A DNA stretch of 64,000 nt from Sedimentibacter sp. SX930 (GTDB lineage: Bacteria; Bacillota; Bacilli; Lactobacillales; Aerococcaceae): NCBI GenBank assembly GCA_002155105.1, contig MUZD01000002.1:1-64000 (forward strand). The letters are read 5' to 3'. The notes under the pieces were generated by a model, which searched no databases, was not told the origin of the DNA, and saw nothing but the letters and a program-made list of their open reading frames with translations. Every line of letters begins with the position of its first letter. Position 1 is the stretch's first letter. Of the stretch, positions 24,859 through 33,139 are shown in pieces. Made by a program: the position numbers and the translations under genes.

Positions 24859-25791
24859 GTGAGTGACAACAAGAAATATTATTATCTCAAACTGAAAGCG
24901 GACTTCTTCGACAGCGATGCAATGATCGTTCTGGAAGGTCTGCCGGATGGCTACAAGTATTCAAACATTCTGCTGAAGCTATACCTCCGGAGCCTGAAGA
25001 ACGAAGGCAAGCTGATGCTGACGGAGCGCATCCCATACAACGCAGAAATGCTTTCGAAGGTAACACGCCATAGCATTGGAGATGTGGAGCGAGCGGTTAA
25101 GTTGTTTGATGACCTGGGGCTTATCGAAGTATTGGACAACGGAGTCATGTTCATGAGTGATATCCAGACGTTCATCGGCCGGTCCAGCACAGAGGCAGAT
25201 CGTAAGCGTGAATACCGCACGCGGATCGAAAAAGAGAGGAAAATTCTCATTTCTGATGGAAAAAACGCAGGACAAGAATCCGGACAAAAGGATGGACAAA
25301 TGTCCGACAAAAATCCACCAGAGATAGAGATAGAGTTAGAGAAAGATATAGAGATAGATATAGAGTTAGAGTCAGAAATAGAAAAGCCAAACGGCGGCGA
25401 CGTCCATCTACTCTTTCAGCAGAATTTCGGTATGCCAACACCAATCATCATGCAGGACTTGGAACACTGGATCGCTGACTTGAATGAAGAGCTGGTTATC
25501 CTGGCATTGAAAAAAGCGGCTTTCACCGGCGCGCCTTATAAATACGCGCAAACAACAATGCGGAATTGGGCTTCGAAGGGCATCAAGACAATCGCGGAAG
25601 CGGAAGCTGAGTCTGTTGGCCATCAAAAACAAAAGCAGTGGAACAGGCAACCAAAGAAAGAGGTCACACCTGACTGGGTGGATGAACCACGAAACGCAAC
25701 CGAAACACCTGTAGCGCCTGATGTGGCCGAATCAATAGCAGAACGTATAGCTAAACTGAAATCTTCCGGAAAGAATAGCGAAGCTGGATGA
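24859..25791 (+). CDS. phage replisome organizer (DnaD-like helicase-loader type)
   Basis: The 310-residue protein has the N-terminal replisome-organizer winged-helix domain (KYYYLKLKADFF..., about 5-115). A low-complexity Glu/Ile/Leu linker lies at about 155-180. A DnaD-like C-terminal region (PIIMQDLEHWIADLNEELVILALKKA, then YAQTTMRNWASKGI) follows. It should bind the phage origin and recruit the host helicase. The GTG at 24859 follows GAGGGTGAG; a GTG 9 bp earlier is too close to that site. Confidence 0.88.
   Translation: MSDNKKYYYLKLKADFFDSDAMIVLEGLPDGYKYSNILLKLYLRSLKNEGKLMLTERIPYNAEMLSKVTRHSIGDVERAVKLFDDLGLIEVLDNGVMFMSDIQTFIGRSSTEADRKREYRTRIEKERKILISDGKNAGQESGQKDGQMSDKNPPEIEIELEKDIEIDIELESEIEKPNGGDVHLLFQQNFGMPTPIIMQDLEHWIADLNEELVILALKKAAFTGAPYKYAQTTMRNWASKGIKTIAEAEAESVGHQKQKQWNRQPKKEVTPDWVDEPRNATETPVAPDVAESIAERIAKLKSSGKNSEAG
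25320..25385 (+). repeat. GAGATA/GAGTTA repeat tract in the replisome gene, possible origin
   Basis: About ten near-hexanucleotide repeats (GAGATA, GAGTTA, GATATA variants) encode alternating Glu and Ile/Leu. Several Firmicute phages place their replication origin as repeats inside the replisome-organizer gene, so this may be an iteron cluster. Confidence 0.4.
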
Positions 25792-26579
25792 AGAAGCGAC
25801 ATAGCAAAAAATCCCTGAATAAACTTCTGGCCAAAGCAGGAAGAGAAATGGCTGAGGATGCATCCAGACTGGCGCAAATCAATGACGACGGCAGCATAAA
25901 CCGGCTTGCTGAAGTTCTGGCCAAAAGAACTAACGCCTTTGGCCAAACAGAAATGATCATACGCATGGATGCATCCATACCCGAATATCTTTTTGACAGA
26001 CTGGTGGATGCAACCGGCGACCTGTTCGGAGAGTTCCGGCTATTCGACAACCGGGTGATAACGGCGCCTCAAAGGAAGTTCATCAATGCGCTATGCCGGG
26101 ATATCGCGCGCTACACAGGAGACACGATAGACCAGGTGCGGGAACATCGGAAACTGGAATTCATCCATGACAAAGGGCTGCCGTACTTCAGCACATCGGA
26201 GTTGGCCAAGAATTGTTCTGTGTCGCTGGCAAGTCAGTTCATCAGCTACATCGTGGACTTTTGCCTAGATAACGATATCGGCCTAGCGGAAGCTCCATCA
26301 CGTTATCTGGATGATATCAAGCCATACCTGATCAAATGCTTGTGGATCCGGAAGTGTGTCATCTGCGGGAAGGATGCAGAGGTCCATCATGTGGATGCAA
26401 TCGGCATGGGGAGAAATCGAAGGAAGGTAGATCACTCCAAACACAACATGATGGCGCTGTGCTGGAAGCACCACGGAGAGCTGCACAACGGCGGGCAAGA
26501 AACATTCATGCGCCGGCATCATGTGGTAGGTGTGCTGATGAATGAAGAACAGTATAAGAAATTGGAATACAGGGGGTAA
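25788..26579 (+). CDS. putative HNHc nuclease, phage type
   Basis: The 263-residue protein has a C-terminal zinc-finger/HNH unit: CVICGKDAEVHHVDAIGMG (about 200-218) and later MALCWKHHGELHNGG. This matches the large phage 'putative HNHc nuclease' family that neighbours replication genes. ATGA overlap with the replisome gene. It probably acts in replication or recombination. Confidence 0.87.
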   Translation: MKKRHSKKSLNKLLAKAGREMAEDASRLAQINDDGSINRLAEVLAKRTNAFGQTEMIIRMDASIPEYLFDRLVDATGDLFGEFRLFDNRVITAPQRKFINALCRDIARYTGDTIDQVREHRKLEFIHDKGLPYFSTSELAKNCSVSLASQFISYIVDFCLDNDIGLAEAPSRYLDDIKPYLIKCLWIRKCVICGKDAEVHHVDAIGMGRNRRKVDHSKHNMMALCWKHHGELHNGGQETFMRRHHVVGVLMNEEQYKKLEYRG

Positions 26580-26585
26580 AACAGT

Positions 26586-26753
26586 ATGGATGAGGATGAA
26601 TTGAAAAAAGACAAGGCAGCAATAAACGATTTCTGGGATCGGTACGAGTCGGGAGATCCTTTTGCAACTACCGTTGAGGATTCGGAGGAACTTGCTAATC
26701 TCGCTTGGAAATATATGTCTCTTTATAAAGGGGCGGTGGCAGCGAATGGCTAA
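26586..26753 (+). CDS. 55-residue acidic hypothetical protein
   Basis: Starts MDEDELKKDKAAINDFWD. AGGGGGT lies 8 bp upstream. It overlaps the next start by 8 bp. Function unknown. Confidence 0.6.
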   Translation: MDEDELKKDKAAINDFWDRYESGDPFATTVEDSEELANLAWKYMSLYKGAVAANG

Positions 26754-26919
26754 AGTAATCATGATTGACTCTATCCGAAATAAAGCGGTAGGTGTATTCG
26801 ACAGTACAACTGAAGCCTTGAAATACGCAAAACAAGAAGACATTAAGGTCGTGAGCTTCGATACCTGCAAAGGCGGTGGGATGCATGAGAGGAATGAAAT
26901 GGACCGAAGCGGAACTTGA
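26746..26919 (+). CDS. 57-residue hypothetical protein
   Basis: Starts MAKVIMIDSIRNKAVGVFDS, a compact alpha/beta-looking small protein. It overlaps the preceding stop and the following start, so translation is probably coupled. GGCGGTGG upstream. Confidence 0.55.
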   Translation: MAKVIMIDSIRNKAVGVFDSTTEALKYAKQEDIKVVSFDTCKGGGMHERNEMDRSGT

Positions 26920-27679
26920 ATACCTGGAAGAAAACTGGGGGAAGACGACAACTGACGGCATTGCCTTCAAGCTTGGAAGGACGTACAGCGCAATCATAAA
27001 TAAGGCCCGCATCCTGGGACTTGGTGATCCATTAACGCATATGGACGGAATCACAATCAGCCGACTGTCGAAGGAACTTGGTGTCGATTACCGACTCGTA
27101 GCAAATTGGATTGAGAAATACAAATTCCCGGCCAAAAGGAAGCGGTTGGCAAAAGAGCGGCGCGTCCTATACGTAGGATATGCCGATTTCTGGGAATGGG
27201 CCGACAAGAACAGACAGATGATTGATTTCTCCAGGTTCGACAAGTACGCGCTGGGGGTTGAACCAGCATGGGCGAACGAGAAAAGAATAGCTGATTTCAA
27301 CAAGAAGCGATTGGTACCGAAGCCGCATAACACGCAATGGACTACTGGAGACGTCAACAAGCTGATCAGTCTGGCCAAAGAGCCGGATATGACCTATCCG
27401 AAGATGAGTAAAATCCTGCAGCGGACACACGGCGCGATCAAAAGAAGGCTATCAATTGAAGGTATCAAGTTCCGGCCTAGCTACCTGCCGAATCACAACA
27501 AATACACGGCAGGAGAAATAGAGACGCTCGAAACGATGATGCAGAAGGGACACAGCTTTATCGAAATAGCGTTCATTCTTGACCGTAGCGAGGCAGGCGT
27601 CAGGGGCAAGGCAGAAAGGATGGGTTACACATTTAAAAACGGTGTGCCTTTCAAGAGTGAGCAAAAAGAGGAGGCATAA
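26885..27679 (+). CDS. DNA-binding protein with three SANT/Myb-like repeats
   Basis: The 264-residue protein shows helix-turn-helix units: a Myb/SANT-like N-terminal unit (KWTEAELEYLEENWGK...GRTYSAIINKARILGL), a MerR-like unit (ISRLSKELGVDYRLVANWIEKYKFP), and two more SANT-like units (QWTTGDVNKLISL...THGAIKRRL; KYTAGEIETLETMM...SEAGVRGKAERMG). It is probably a phage transcription or replication regulator. ATG 26885 follows AAAGGCGGTGG; ATG 26894 is possible. Confidence 0.72.
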   Translation: MRGMKWTEAELEYLEENWGKTTTDGIAFKLGRTYSAIINKARILGLGDPLTHMDGITISRLSKELGVDYRLVANWIEKYKFPAKRKRLAKERRVLYVGYADFWEWADKNRQMIDFSRFDKYALGVEPAWANEKRIADFNKKRLVPKPHNTQWTTGDVNKLISLAKEPDMTYPKMSKILQRTHGAIKRRLSIEGIKFRPSYLPNHNKYTAGEIETLETMMQKGHSFIEIAFILDRSEAGVRGKAERMGYTFKNGVPFKSEQKEEA

Positions 27680-27682
27680 GCC

Positions 27683-28081
27683 ATGAAACGAATCTATACG
27701 GGTTATAGCTGGAGAGCAGCAACAGAAATGGAATTGTTTCTCATTGGTGATAAAGAAGTGCTGAATCGTATCCCGGATGAACCGCATATTGGGGACTTGT
27801 ATGAGACTGGAAAAGAAGAGCGCCAGATGAGCCTGGCATCAGAATTTCACGCCGAACCGAATCTAAAAACATACAACGGATGGATCCTCACTGTCGGTGA
27901 TTTAAAGCGGCAGCTAGCTGTGTATAACGATGATACTCAAGTGAGGTTGGATTTTCGCGGCAGGACACCTTTTGGAGAATTGATTGATGTATCCATGCCG
28001 ATTGAGTGCATAGGGAACAGTTGCACCTATGATAACGGCGAACGGAAGAATCTGATATATATCAGCGGGAATGGGAAATAG
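27683..28081 (+). CDS. 132-residue hypothetical protein, paralogous N-terminus to next gene
   Basis: Starts MKRIYTGYSWRAATEMEL with IGDLYETG near residue 38; the second half (WILTVGDLKRQLAVYNDDTQVRL) is unrecognised. AGGAGG lies upstream. The N-terminal 45 residues resemble those of the 28094 gene. Confidence 0.65.
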   Translation: MKRIYTGYSWRAATEMELFLIGDKEVLNRIPDEPHIGDLYETGKEERQMSLASEFHAEPNLKTYNGWILTVGDLKRQLAVYNDDTQVRLDFRGRTPFGELIDVSMPIECIGNSCTYDNGERKNLIYISGNGK

Positions 28082-28093
28082 GAGGACGAATAC

Positions 28094-28291
28094 TTGAAGC
28101 AAATCTACACGGGTTATAAATGGCGTCCGATGACGCCGGAAGAAATAGAAATCATGGATGCAACCAGATTGCGGCAATTCAAACTTGAAGAGCCGGAAGC
28201 CGGGGACATATACGATGGGCCACTACAGCAAACGGATGAGGATGAAGAATTTTACTCATTCCTGCGCAGTTTAAACTGGAAACGCCAATAA
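28094..28291 (+). CDS. 65-residue hypothetical protein, short paralogue
   Basis: Starts MKQIYTGYKWRPMTPEEI with AGDIYDGP, matching the pattern of the preceding gene. The TTG start lies 7 bp after GGAGG. Probably a tandem partial duplication. Confidence 0.6.
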   Translation: MKQIYTGYKWRPMTPEEIEIMDATRLRQFKLEEPEAGDIYDGPLQQTDEDEEFYSFLRSLNWKRQ

Positions 28292-28314
28292 ATCGGAGAG
28301 GAGAGCGAGGCGTG

Positions 28315-28662
28315 ATGATAGATAATGTATTTTATTTTCCTGCCAAAACAGAAAAACAGAAATACCAAGAAAGTGAGTTCTTCAGGACAAAAAGCCGTGA
28401 AGAAGTAATGAAGTGGCTTGCCGAGCGCTACGAAGAAGGATTCCGGTACGTTGTCCGAGATCCTGACAATGTATGGCTAACGGTTTATTCTATGAAACCG
28501 AAAAAATACACAGGTGACGAAGGTTGGGGATATCGCGAATCGGATTTCAACGATATAGAGTCAATGCCTGCCAAAATAATTAAAAATACAGATATGCCTG
28601 AAATTAACTGGAATAACAAATTGGCAACAGACCTGGAACGGCTGCTGAAGAGAGAAGGTTAA
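28315..28662 (+). CDS. 115-residue hypothetical protein
   Basis: Soluble protein starting MIDNVFYFPAKTEKQ, with a charged middle (REEVMKWLAERYEEGFRYVVRD). A GAGAGGAGAGCGAGG ribosome site lies upstream; a GTG one codon earlier is equally possible. Function unknown. Confidence 0.6.
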   Translation: MIDNVFYFPAKTEKQKYQESEFFRTKSREEVMKWLAERYEEGFRYVVRDPDNVWLTVYSMKPKKYTGDEGWGYRESDFNDIESMPAKIIKNTDMPEINWNNKLATDLERLLKREG

Positions 28663-28669
28663 ATGGATG

Positions 28670-28834
28670 ATGGAACACGTTGAGTTGAAATTCTACTGGC
28701 TTTATCAATACAAATGGGCGGATTGCCTGACTTTTGAAACAAGCCAAAAATTAACAGACTTGGAGATGCGAATCGGCGAATGCAGCTTCGAAAGAGCAAT
28801 ACAAATTCACTATACGGAGGAGATGGTCAAATGA
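28670..28834 (+). CDS. 54-residue hypothetical protein
   Basis: Starts MEHVELKFYWLYQYKWADCL. Weak ribosome site (GAAGG). Its stop overlaps the next start (ATGA), supporting translation. Confidence 0.45.
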   Translation: MEHVELKFYWLYQYKWADCLTFETSQKLTDLEMRIGECSFERAIQIHYTEEMVK

Positions 28835-29043
28835 CACTGGATGAAGCAATGGCAATCGTTGAAGGATTTGGTTACTCAATCGTAAAAGTTGAGAGAAGAA
28901 AACTATTCAGAAAGGCATATACGATTTATGCAGAATTTTTAGGGACCAGTTACATGTTTAAGTTAGACAAGGGCAATCTATACAAGAAGATCCCTTTGAG
29001 TTCAGGTAAAGGATTCTGGGCCGTATTGGAGGAAATAGCATGA
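28831..29043 (+). CDS. 70-residue hypothetical protein
   Basis: Starts MTLDEAMAIVEGFGYSIVKVERR. GGAGGAG lies upstream of ATG 28831; the frame is open further upstream, but the overlap with the 28670 gene favours this start. ATGA overlap with ssb. Confidence 0.6.
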   Translation: MTLDEAMAIVEGFGYSIVKVERRKLFRKAYTIYAEFLGTSYMFKLDKGNLYKKIPLSSGKGFWAVLEEIA

Positions 29044-29564
29044 TTAATAATGTGGTGCTGGTCGGCAGGTTGACCAAAGACATCGATCTCAAATACACAG
29101 CTTCTGGAACGGCGGTAGGATCTTTCATTCTGGCGGTGAGCCGAAACTTCACTGATCAGAACGGGGAGAAAAAGTCCGATTTCATAAATTGCGTAATATG
29201 GAGAAAACCAGCCGAAAACATGGCAAATTTCACTAGAAAAGGCTCGTTAGTCGGAATTACCGGGCGCATCCAAACGAGGAACTACGATAACCAGCAAGGT
29301 CAGAGAGTCTACATCACAGAGGTCGTCGTCGAGAATTTCACGCTCATGGAATCAAAACAAGTCACTGAGCAGCGGCCGCGGGAGAACACCTACCAGAACC
29401 AGGCGCCTCCAAAACAGAGTCAACAACAAAGCTCCGGACCTATGGATGCATCCAAAACAGGGGATTATAAATACAATTCGTTTGACGAGTTTAACAATAC
29501 ACCGGATCCATTCTCTGGTAATGGCGAATCAATCGACATTTCAGATGATGACCTTCCGTTCTAG
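29040..29564 (+). CDS. ssb: phage single-stranded DNA-binding protein
   Basis: The 174-residue protein has a bacterial-type OB fold (MINNVVLVGRLTKDIDLKYT...FINCVIWRKPAENMANF, about 1-105). A Gln/Ser-rich disordered tail ends in the acidic tip DDDLPF that recruits SSB partners. It should protect single strands during phage replication. Translationally coupled to the upstream gene. Confidence 0.95.
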   Translation: MINNVVLVGRLTKDIDLKYTASGTAVGSFILAVSRNFTDQNGEKKSDFINCVIWRKPAENMANFTRKGSLVGITGRIQTRNYDNQQGQRVYITEVVVENFTLMESKQVTEQRPRENTYQNQAPPKQSQQQSSGPMDASKTGDYKYNSFDEFNNTPDPFSGNGESIDISDDDLPF

Positions 29565-29575
29565 GGGGATAAGCA

Positions 29576-29986
29576 ATGAATAACATTGATTTTAACATCA
29601 GCGAACTTGCTGAAGGAGCAGTGCAGGAAAAGATAGATCAGGAAGTCCGAAAGATTGTGGCCAACATCCTGGATGTGAACACAGCGTTTAAGCCAAGCCG
29701 GAAATTGATTGTAGAGGTCGAGTTCTCCTCTGACTCAACGCGGCAGGTGATTGAAACGAACGTAACCGTCAAGAGCAAGATCCAACCGTCCGATAGCGTA
29801 TCAACGCTTATGATGGCCGGCCGTAATGATGCAGGTTATATCCAGGCAGCGGAACTCAAATCAAGCGCACCAGGGCAGATGTACTTTGATTCAAACGACA
29901 GCACATTGAAGACAGACGTCGGCGTTCCAGTGGATGAACTGGAAGACGGTGCAGTAATCGATTTCAATACTAGAAAAATCAAATAA
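29576..29986 (+). CDS. phage protein of the so-called replication terminator group
   Basis: The 136-residue protein starts MNNIDFNISELAEGAVQEKIDQEV. Proteins of this appearance next to DUF2303 genes are often labelled replication terminator protein in Listeria and Enterococcus prophages; the label is weakly supported. The N-terminal amphipathic helix and beta-rich rest show no catalytic motif. Confidence 0.65.
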   Translation: MNNIDFNISELAEGAVQEKIDQEVRKIVANILDVNTAFKPSRKLIVEVEFSSDSTRQVIETNVTVKSKIQPSDSVSTLMMAGRNDAGYIQAAELKSSAPGQMYFDSNDSTLKTDVGVPVDELEDGAVIDFNTRKIK

Positions 29987-30003
29987 GGGACAGGTGAAGA
30001 ATA

Positions 30004-30756
30004 ATGGAAAACTTAAAAGAAGCTTTGAGCTATGCAGTTGAATTGAAGGATGGCCAAGAGAAGATTGTAATGGGGTACGAAGGCAAGGAATGGTACGACG
30101 CAAAAGCGCATGACATGCGAGAGTTGGATCCGCGCCGATATCCTGAACCATTGAAGCTCTCCTCGCTTACAAGCCTGGTAGGATACATCATGAAGCAGCT
30201 GGATGAAACTGGAACGTACAAAAATCTACTCATTCACGTAACGGATCACGATACCGTCGAAGTCAAAACGGAGCTGGACGACCAAAGTAAACGCCGGTTG
30301 CTGGCGGTGGCGAAAGCTATCACTCCTGAAATAAGATACAAGCATTTCATGGATGTGGAGTCATTCAATATCATGATGCAATCGAATTTCATTCCGAATG
30401 GGGATTCCGAAATAGTTCTGAACTATGCATCTGCAATCAAAATCGATAAAGGGGCCGAGATAGCCGATAATGGCATCTCTCAGGTAACGACTATAAAAAC
30501 AGGCGTTTCTACGCTGCAGCTTGCAAAAGCGCCGAATCCGGTAACGCTGAAGCCATACAGAACGTTTCAAGAGGTGGACCAGCCGGAAAGCAAGTTCGTG
30601 TTCAGAATTAACGACAATCCTGGATGCGCCTTGTTTGAAGCGGACGGAGGCATCTGGAAAGCGGCTGCCAAAACCGCCATCGCTGATTATCTGCACACTA
30701 ATCTGATCGTTGAGCAAGGTGATCGAGCTGTCGGAAACATCACGATTTTGGCGTAA
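30004..30756 (+). CDS. DUF2303 family phage protein
   Basis: The 250-residue protein matches the DUF2303 layout: LSSLTSLVGYIMKQLDE near residue 60, a central VTDHDTVEVKTEL, and a C-terminal PYRTFQEVDQPESKFVFRI. Function unknown; it is generally found in replication modules. ATG after GGGACAGGTGAAG. Confidence 0.8.
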   Translation: MENLKEALSYAVELKDGQEKIVMGYEGKEWYDAKAHDMRELDPRRYPEPLKLSSLTSLVGYIMKQLDETGTYKNLLIHVTDHDTVEVKTELDDQSKRRLLAVAKAITPEIRYKHFMDVESFNIMMQSNFIPNGDSEIVLNYASAIKIDKGAEIADNGISQVTTIKTGVSTLQLAKAPNPVTLKPYRTFQEVDQPESKFVFRINDNPGCALFEADGGIWKAAAKTAIADYLHTNLIVEQGDRAVGNITILA

Positions 30757-30767
30757 GGCGGCGGACT

Positions 30768-31103
30768 ATGAGAGAAAACCGCGAATCCATCATGAAGATG
30801 AATATGGAAATAACCGATGACAGCACACAATGCGCAATGAGAGCTATTAAGAAAAATTCCTATCCGGAAGATCGAGCGCTATACAATCACCTGAAAACGA
30901 AGAACCTTCAGGATATTAACTTGACTGAAAAACAAGCCCTGATGAGAGCAGTAGCAAGTGGATTAAATCTCCGCGCTAGTCTGGACGGCATGATCAAAGC
31001 GAAAACAATCGAACTAACCGATAGAGCAACTCCTCAGAAGCGGCGACTGGTATTGAATGAATTAATCTGGATGCTGAAAGAATTAAGAGGGGACATCGTT
31101 TAA
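30768..31103 (+). CDS. 111-residue hypothetical protein
   Basis: Helical, basic protein (LNLRASLDGMIKAKTIEL...RLVLNELIWMLKELRG). GGCGGCGGA lies upstream of the first ATG; in-frame ATGs at residues 9 and 11 are possible starts. No domain recognised. The gap after it (31104-31270) contains only a doubtful 40-codon frame from 31186. Confidence 0.55.
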   Translation: MRENRESIMKMNMEITDDSTQCAMRAIKKNSYPEDRALYNHLKTKNLQDINLTEKQALMRAVASGLNLRASLDGMIKAKTIELTDRATPQKRRLVLNELIWMLKELRGDIV

Positions 31104-31270
31104 TAAGTGACGGCTATATTTCCATTCTGACGACTTTTAATGTCAGGGTGGATAATTAGTCGGAAAATTTTGAAATGTCCTAGACATGGAAAGAAAGGCA
31201 CGGTCTGCGATGGGATTAAGACTAATCGATAATAGAATTTATGAAAGCGAGACATTAAGGAGGCTGAGTT

Positions 31271-31510
31271 ATGACGCAAGAAGAGGCAATCGATTATTTG
31301 AAATGTGAAGGGTATGACCTTTTTTACATAGAGGAGCGCCAAACAAAGATCATTATTTGTGGATGCAGCGACAGACCTGTCGGAAAGCAGTACAAGCTGG
31401 AAGACGGGAAGCTCTTCAAACGGATCGGCTACACTGGTCTGGAAGAGAGGTGGGATGAAGAGCAAGAAATCAACGAAAAATTAAATAGTATCAAGGAAAG
31501 CGGGAAATAG
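31271..31510 (+). CDS. 79-residue hypothetical protein
   Basis: Starts MTQEEAIDYLKCEGYDLFYIEERQ, with CGC in the middle. A strong AAGGAGG ribosome site lies upstream. Function unknown. Confidence 0.6.
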   Translation: MTQEEAIDYLKCEGYDLFYIEERQTKIIICGCSDRPVGKQYKLEDGKLFKRIGYTGLEERWDEEQEINEKLNSIKESGK

Positions 31511-31513
31511 TAC

Positions 31514-31822
31514 ATGATTACTGAATTAACAGCACGTATTGAAGAATGGGCAAGAGAAAGAGGATTGGACACAGCTGAGCCAGCAAAACAGATGCTGAAG
31601 CTCGGCGAAGAATTTGGGGAGCTGTGCCAAGGTTTGGCCAAGGGCAGATCGGAGCAAGTAGAGGATAGTATAGGAGACATGTACGTTGTCCTCACGATCC
31701 TATCTCTGCAGCTCGGACTTGATATCGAAGATTGCGTACTTAAAGCGTACACAGAGATTAAAGACCGGAAAGGCAAAATGATTGATGGTATTTTTGTTAA
31801 GGAATCCGACTTGATAGATTAA
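31514..31822 (+). CDS. MazG-like nucleotide pyrophosphohydrolase
   Basis: The 102-residue protein has the all-alpha NTP-PPase metal motif: EEFGEL (about 35-40) and EDSIGD (about 53-58). It should hydrolyse non-canonical or surplus NTPs, or interfere with alarmone signalling during infection. Starts 3 bp after the preceding stop. Confidence 0.85.
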   Translation: MITELTARIEEWARERGLDTAEPAKQMLKLGEEFGELCQGLAKGRSEQVEDSIGDMYVVLTILSLQLGLDIEDCVLKAYTEIKDRKGKMIDGIFVKESDLID

Positions 31823-31840
31823 CAGAAAGTGGTGCTGCAG

Positions 31841-32047
31841 ATGGATGAAGTGCTGTATTGGTTCGAAACCTTAAGTGGGAAGCATCCGGCTAAGCCTATT
31901 TACTCTATTAATTTCCGGTGGTTCGGAATGGATAGAGATGCAGAGCCGTGGGAAATAGACGCTATGAACCTTGTGTTCATCAGCCAGATGTCGAGGGTTG
32001 AATTTGAGAAGCGCATCATATCAGAAAGGACTGTGATGCGCTATTAA
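31841..32047 (+). CDS. 68-residue hypothetical protein
   Basis: Starts MDEVLYWFETLSGKHPAKP. GAAAGTGGTG lies upstream; GTG codons 9-12 bp earlier are alternatives. Its C-terminal coding end touches the start region of the next gene. Function unknown. Confidence 0.5.
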   Translation: MDEVLYWFETLSGKHPAKPIYSINFRWFGMDRDAEPWEIDAMNLVFISQMSRVEFEKRIISERTVMRY

Positions 32048-32087
32048 GTACCAGTGGCTAAAGGAATACCAGGATTTAAAAGAGGAA

Positions 32088-32438
32088 ATGGAGACACTCA
32101 GGTGGAAGATTGAAAAGTCCGAGACTGAGCTAGATAGGTGGCTAATCGGAGGGGACCTGTCAAATGTAAGAATCACAAGAGATTCCAGGGCATCACATCT
32201 TGAATCGGAAATCGAAAGACTTAAGTGCTTCCTTGGAGAAAAAGAGCTGGCCGAAGAAGCACTGATTATAATGGTTGGCCATTTCAGAGGATTGGATAAC
32301 ATCATCCTGAAAATGAAGTACATTGATGGTAAATCATTAAAAGAAATTGCCAACGAATTAGGGTACAGCTATCAACATATCGTCAACAAGCATGCCAGTG
32401 TTGTCAACACAATCAAATTGATAGAAAGTATAAACTGA
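32088..32438 (+). CDS. DUF1492/ArpU-like late transcription regulator
   Basis: The 116-residue protein has an N-terminal coiled helix region and a C-terminal sigma-70 region-4-like helix-turn-helix (ILKMKYIDGKSLKEIANELGYSYQHIVNKH). This position before the packaging genes is usual for ArpU/RinA-type activators of late genes. The open frame continues upstream of ATG 32088 with family-like residues (KYQWLKEYQDLKEE) but without a standard start codon; ATT at 32043 lies 12 bp after AAAGGA. Confidence 0.75.
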   Translation: METLRWKIEKSETELDRWLIGGDLSNVRITRDSRASHLESEIERLKCFLGEKELAEEALIIMVGHFRGLDNIILKMKYIDGKSLKEIANELGYSYQHIVNKHASVVNTIKLIESIN

Positions 32439-32506
32439 TATAACTTATCATGTAGGTTTATGCATATTGAATAAGTTACATTATTATATATTGTGAAGAT
32501 CACTGA

Positions 32507-32534
32507 AGAGCAGCCGCGCGCGGGTGCTCTTTTT
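32507..32534 (+). terminator. terminator ending the early/middle operon
   Basis: AGAGCA / TGCTCT stem with a GC-rich loop, followed by Ts. The 32439-32506 gap before it also holds AACTTAT...ATAAGTT, a dyad that could be a late-regulator site. Confidence 0.75.
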
Positions 32535-32559
32535 CTATTGTCGAAAGGTTGGTGTTGGC

Positions 32560-32760
32560 GTGAAAGTGGATGACAACCGGTATTTGTGTAACAGGTGTGC
32601 TGATAACTACTCGAACGCAGGGTATGAGATCACGCGCACGGGAACAAATTGTGATGATGAAACGTGCGAGATATGCAGCTGGTATCGATCGCATGAATAC
32701 ATAGTCATAGACAAGGGGCGATACTCTGAGAACTCTGCTTGCAGAAGAAAGGAATGGTGA
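32560..32760 (+). CDS. 66-residue two-CxxC zinc-ribbon-like protein
   Basis: Two cysteine pairs (CNRC near residue 9, CEIC near residue 36) suggest a zinc ribbon. The GTG start follows AAAGG. It lies just before the HNH nuclease gene. Function unknown. Confidence 0.6.
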   Translation: MKVDDNRYLCNRCADNYSNAGYEITRTGTNCDDETCEICSWYRSHEYIVIDKGRYSENSACRRKEW

Positions 32761-32821
32761 TCCAACATCTTCCATGCTATCGGAAAGATAGTAACAGCAA
32801 AGGAGTTGATGGCAATCACGT

Positions 32822-33139
32822 ATGGACTACAGCACTTTAGGCAAGCGCAAAGTATTCTATGCATCCAAAGCCTGGCGAGAGACGAGAGCTTACATTCTTA
32901 AGCGTGACAACTATGAGTGCCAAGAGTGTAAGAGGCAAGGCAGAGTATTTGTTTCGGACATGAAGCCAGACAAGCAGAAGACGTTGGACGTTGACCATAT
33001 CAAAAGCCTGGAAGAATATCCGGAACTTGCATTGGTCCATTCAAACTTGGAAACACTTTGCATCAGATGCCACAACAAGAAAGAAGGGCGCTTCTTCCAA
33101 AAGAAGCCAAATAAATGGGCTCACGATGAATGTTGGTGA
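32822..33139 (+). CDS. HNH endonuclease of the packaging module
   Basis: The 105-residue protein contains FYASKAWRETRAYILKRDNYECQECKRQGR, the DVDHIKSLEEYPELAL HNH core, and LCIRCHNKKEG. In HK97-like cos phages such a nuclease works with the large terminase in genome cutting. The best Shine-Dalgarno (AAAGGAG) is 16 bp upstream and better placed for an out-of-frame ATG at 32811. Confidence 0.9.
   Translation: MDYSTLGKRKVFYASKAWRETRAYILKRDNYECQECKRQGRVFVSDMKPDKQKTLDVDHIKSLEEYPELALVHSNLETLCIRCHNKKEGRFFQKKPNKWAHDECW

Noticed and set aside
26298-26951. 217-codon minus-strand frame across the HNHc nuclease gene
   Set aside because: Antisense to a recognised nuclease and to three coupled small genes; no ribosome site.
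31186-31308. 40-codon frame before the 31271 gene
   Set aside because: Poor start context and out-of-frame overlap with a better gene; kept only as a remark on the gap.
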